From assembly GCA_001298575.1 (NCBI GenBank), contig LJCV01000275.1, forward strand, positions 62,001 to 126,000: 64,000 nt of DNA, in the 5' to 3' direction. Position 1 is the first letter of the stretch; the number at the start of each line of letters is the position of its first letter. Source of the DNA: Actinobacteria bacterium OK074. GTDB taxonomy: Bacteria; Actinomycetota; Actinomycetes; Streptomycetales; Streptomycetaceae. The position numbers and the translations under genes were made by a program. Under the pieces are notes generated by a model that was given only the letters and a program-made list of their open reading frames with translations, did no database searches and was not told the DNA's origin. Shown piece after piece: positions 61,546-64,000 of the stretch.

Positions 61546-61804
61546 GGTGTCCACGGTGGCACCGCACGCGCGTGCGGGCGACCGGAGGCGGCTCCCTGCC
61601 CCGACGGATTCGCGCTCTGGGAAATCATCCCCAGAAGGCAGGAAACACCGCAACGCCGGGCCGTCCATGGCAGGGCTCGGCGAGGTGGTGAAGGCGACGC
61701 CCCGCGATCGGGACTCAGTGGTGAGCAAGCAAGGTTGGCGTTGCCATCCCTCGGGGCGGAGCGGTGCTCCACGATGTTGTCCGGCCGGGTGGCCGTCGGC
61801 GGCT

Positions 61805-63535
61805 TCAGCGTGTGGGGCCTTCTCCGTACCGGGACGCCGTAGCGGAGGCGCGGGAAGGAGAAGGTGTCCGTGCGTTGTCTGTCCTCGGCTGGTGCGAGGC
61901 GGGCTGCGCGGGCAGTTCCGCCATCCGCCGCAACCGCCATACCAGTACGTCGCTGATCGAGGTCGCCGTGTCCAATTCCCTGCGTGTGGCAGCTTCTTGG
62001 AGCAGCGTCTCGCTGTTGTGGCCGATCTGTTCGGCTTCGTCGAGGGTGGCGGCGAGGGCGTGCCAGCCGGGTTCCTGCAAGACGGTGTCGGCGAGTTGTG
62101 GGAGCGCGGTGCGCAGGGTCGCGGCGTGCCGGGACTGCGCGGCCCCGGCGAGGCGGCGTCCCTTGTTCCGCAGTTCGGTCATCGGTGCTGCCGCCGCCGT
62201 GCGGTAGGCGGCGCGCAGGTGGGCGGCGGTCTGGCGGGCGGCTGCGGCCTGTTGGGCGTGGTGGTGTTGGGCGTGCCAGCGGGCGATGGCGATGGTCAGG
62301 AAGATGATGGTGTCGATGACCATGGCGGTGGTGGCGCCGTCTTCGCCTCGGCCGAGGGCGGGTCCGGCGTAGATGAGTTCGCGGGCGGCCTGGCGCAGGG
62401 CGCGGGCGTGGCGGTACTGGGCGCGGGTGTGAGAGCGTCCGGCGCGTTCGTAGGCGGCGGCTGCTGCCCGGAGTTCGGTGCGGGTGGCGGCGGCGGAGGT
62501 TTTGGCGAGGGCGTCGAGGATCTCGCCGGCCGCCGCGATCTGGGCGGCTGCGGCGCCGTCGTCGTCCTGGTCGACGACGGTGATCGCGTTCCAGGCGGCG
62601 GTGGCCGCCGTGCGCCGTGCTCGTGCGGGTCCGGCGGTGACGGGGGCGGTGCCGCCCGCGGACCGGTCGGAGCCGGGTGGGGCTGCCGGGGTGCTGGCTC
62701 CGTCCGTGAGGCGGGCGCGGATGCGGGGAAGGGAGAGGTCGGGGGCGAGTTTGGAGCCGGGGTACCAGACCGGGGCGCCGTCCTTGTTGCGGTCGCCGGG
62801 CAACGCGACGTTGTAGCCGAGCAGGTCGCCCGAGGGCGCGGTGCGGGGTTTGACGAGCAGGCCGGAGGCGGTGAGCCGGTCGAGGAACTCGTTCTCGTCG
62901 GCTGCTCCGGCGACCGCGCGTCGTACGGTCTCACGCAGTTCCTCGCGGGCTGTGCGGGTACGGCCCAGGCGCTGTGCTTTGTGGTGCTCGGCGCTGGTGG
63001 GGCGCCGGGCGGCGGTGCCGTCGCCGGCGTTGACGCGGACGAGTCCGTAGTCGATCTCGATGAGGCGACAGGCAGCCTGGGCGCGCTTGCCGGAGCGAAA
63101 ATCCTTGGGGGGACGTCCGTCTTCGCGCACCCGGGTGGCGACGATGTGGATGTGGTCGTCGGCGTGGCGTACGGCGGCCCACCGGCAGCCGGGCTCGCCG
63201 CCGCCGGGGTCGATGCCGGTGGCGGCGACGACGCGGCGGGCGATGTCGGCCCAGTCGTCGTCGCCCAGGATGCGGTCGGTGGGGTCGGCGCGGACGGAAC
63301 AGTGCCACACGTGCGGCTTGGGGCGGCGGTGTTCGGGCAGGGCCTGGAGGGGCTGGTCGAGCAGGAGTTGGAGGTCTTTGAGGGTGGCGTGCGGGTCGCG
63401 GCCCGGGTCGGGGGCGAAGCCGTCGAAGGACGCGACCAGGTGGGGGTCGGTGTGCTCTTCGCGTTTGCCGGGGCCGTAGAGGTAGGCGAGCAGACCGATG
63501 GTGCGGGTGCCGCCCTTGTGGACTTTGGGGATCAT
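61805..63535 (-). CDS. Mobilisation relaxase
   Basis: 576 aa from ATG 63535, overlapping the mobC stop (ATGA). The N-terminal relaxase domain starts MIPKVHKGGTRTIGLLAYLY and has the metal-binding histidines in VRHADDHIHIVATRV at about 122-136 (motif III). Residues 200-576 are long Ala-rich helices (coiled coil) typical of actinobacterial Mob proteins. It would nick oriT and carry the strand to the T4SS. The catalytic Tyr was not pinpointed. A T4SS set lies at the other end of the window. Confidence 0.88.
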   Translation of the reverse strand: MIPKVHKGGTRTIGLLAYLYGPGKREEHTDPHLVASFDGFAPDPGRDPHATLKDLQLLLDQPLQALPEHRRPKPHVWHCSVRADPTDRILGDDDWADIARRVVAATGIDPGGGEPGCRWAAVRHADDHIHIVATRVREDGRPPKDFRSGKRAQAACRLIEIDYGLVRVNAGDGTAARRPTSAEHHKAQRLGRTRTAREELRETVRRAVAGAADENEFLDRLTASGLLVKPRTAPSGDLLGYNVALPGDRNKDGAPVWYPGSKLAPDLSLPRIRARLTDGASTPAAPPGSDRSAGGTAPVTAGPARARRTAATAAWNAITVVDQDDDGAAAAQIAAAGEILDALAKTSAAATRTELRAAAAAYERAGRSHTRAQYRHARALRQAARELIYAGPALGRGEDGATTAMVIDTIIFLTIAIARWHAQHHHAQQAAAARQTAAHLRAAYRTAAAAPMTELRNKGRRLAGAAQSRHAATLRTALPQLADTVLQEPGWHALAATLDEAEQIGHNSETLLQEAATRRELDTATSISDVLVWRLRRMAELPAQPASHQPRTDNARTPSPSRASATASRYGEGPTR

Positions 63536-64000
63536 GCTGGTGGTGTCTGCTGGTTGAGAAGGCGGGTCGCTGCGTTGCCGACGCGTTCGGCGGCTGTCCG
63601 GACGACGCGGATCGTGGTGTCGATGTGGGGCGCGTCGCCGCCGGTGTTGAGGACTCTGGCGACTTGGTTGAGGTTGCTGCCGACCCAGCCGAGGTGGCGG
63701 CGGGCGGCGAAGAGTTCGGCGATCACTTCGCGTTCGGAGGCGACCGTGGCGGCGGTGCGTTCGAGGTCGCGGGCGGCGGTGAGGGCCGCGTGCGCGAGGA
63801 AGCCGGCGAGGGAGAGGCCGCACGCGTCGGCGGCTGCTTTGACGGCTGTGAACTCTTCGTCGTTGAAACGGGTGTTGGGCTGGTGTCGGCGTTTGCGGTC
63901 GGGGCTTTGTCGGGGGCGCTGGCGGGCGCGTCGCGCGGGCGCGGGGTCGGTCTGGCGGGTTGCGTCGTCGTGCTGGGTTTCTCCCCTCTGTGGCTGCGGT
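63532..64000 (-). CDS. mobC-like: MobC-like relaxosome protein (5' end beyond window)
   Basis: Open from the right edge to TGA 63534-63532 (156 codons visible). The basic, low-complexity N-terminal part is followed by a ribbon-helix-helix region (RFNDEEFTAVKAAADACGLS, LAGFLAHAALTAARDLERTA) and helices (REVIAELFAARRHLGWVGSN, LNQVARVLNTGGDAPH). This is the MobC pattern, in which the protein binds oriT and helps the relaxase. The oriT probably lies just upstream, outside the window. Confidence 0.85.
   Translation of the reverse strand, partial: PQPQRGETQHDDATRQTDPAPARRARQRPRQSPDRKRRHQPNTRFNDEEFTAVKAAADACGLSLAGFLAHAALTAARDLERTAATVASEREVIAELFAARRHLGWVGSNLNQVARVLNTGGDAPHIDTTIRVVRTAAERVGNAATRLLNQQTPPA

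Noticed and set aside
1-64000. CRISPR arrays, tRNA or rRNA genes, phage structural genes
   Set aside because: No evenly spaced direct repeats, cloverleaf-like sequences, conserved rRNA stretches or capsid/tail-type proteins were seen on either strand.

Overview
The window is high-GC actinobacterial DNA. Very high GC at third codon positions, frequent GTG and TTG starts, Shine-Dalgarno spacings of 5-10 nt, four DUF317 (SPDY) proteins and SCO6880/SCO6881-type secretion proteins all point to Streptomyces or a close relative. With a type IV secretion gene set at one end and a MobC/relaxase pair at the other, the DNA is most likely part of a conjugative plasmid or a large integrative/mobilisable island. 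No integrase, att site, telomere, rRNA, tRNA or CRISPR array was seen, so the replicon type is not settled.

Layout. (1) 1-10.8 kb, minus strand: a HEXXH protein and its MoxR-type AAA+ ATPase, then a run of small helical genes and two DUF317 genes, several with broken frames or unusual starts. (2) 11.3-19.4 kb, minus strand: a secreted SH3-like protein, then the conjugation module: NlpC/P60 wall hydrolase, two-TM pilin-like protein, VirB8-like protein, TrbL/VirB6-like multi-TM protein, SCO6880-type protein, a short soluble protein and a VirB4-like ATPase. Strong hairpins sit between some of these genes. (3) 19.9-31.5 kb, plus strand: a tightly coupled accessory run beginning with an orphan DNA methylase. 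It continues with a DUF4913/RelE-like/DUF3631-like trio, an XRE protein, several wHTH or helical proteins, a double-HxlR regulator with a 16-C tract, an MFS transporter overlapping an ATP-grasp ligase, and another DUF317 gene. (4) 31.5-37.3 kb: an IS1380 element splitting a small gene, a decayed GntR/UTRA regulator and hypothetical genes.

(5) 37.3-42.8 kb, minus strand: a two-gene mutagenesis cassette, a DnaE2 (ImuC)-like polymerase followed by a catalytically degenerate Y-family (ImuB-like) protein, with a near-consensus LexA box 5' of dnaE2. (6) 43.5-54.9 kb: a DUF317 gene, an IS630 relic, then a helicase island. A RecD2-like helicase with a tandem zinc-module protein stands on one strand. 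Divergent from it are a Ski2-like DEIH helicase and a zinc-ribbon/coiled-coil protein, with a small zinc-ribbon protein beyond them. This island is the best candidate for an undescribed, possibly defensive, system. (7) 54.9-57.4 kb: an IS21 element (istA, istB and a small passenger gene). (8) 58-64 kb: hypothetical genes, then the relaxase and MobC genes, which overlap by 4 nt; mobC runs off the right edge.

How the parts fit: the mobility genes at both ends would move the element. DUF317 and wHTH proteins are probably element-specific accessory or regulatory functions. The mutasome, methylase, RelE-like gene and helicase island look like cargo affecting mutation, DNA protection and maintenance. 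Functions given for family-level matches are inferences from sequence reading only; no database search was run.
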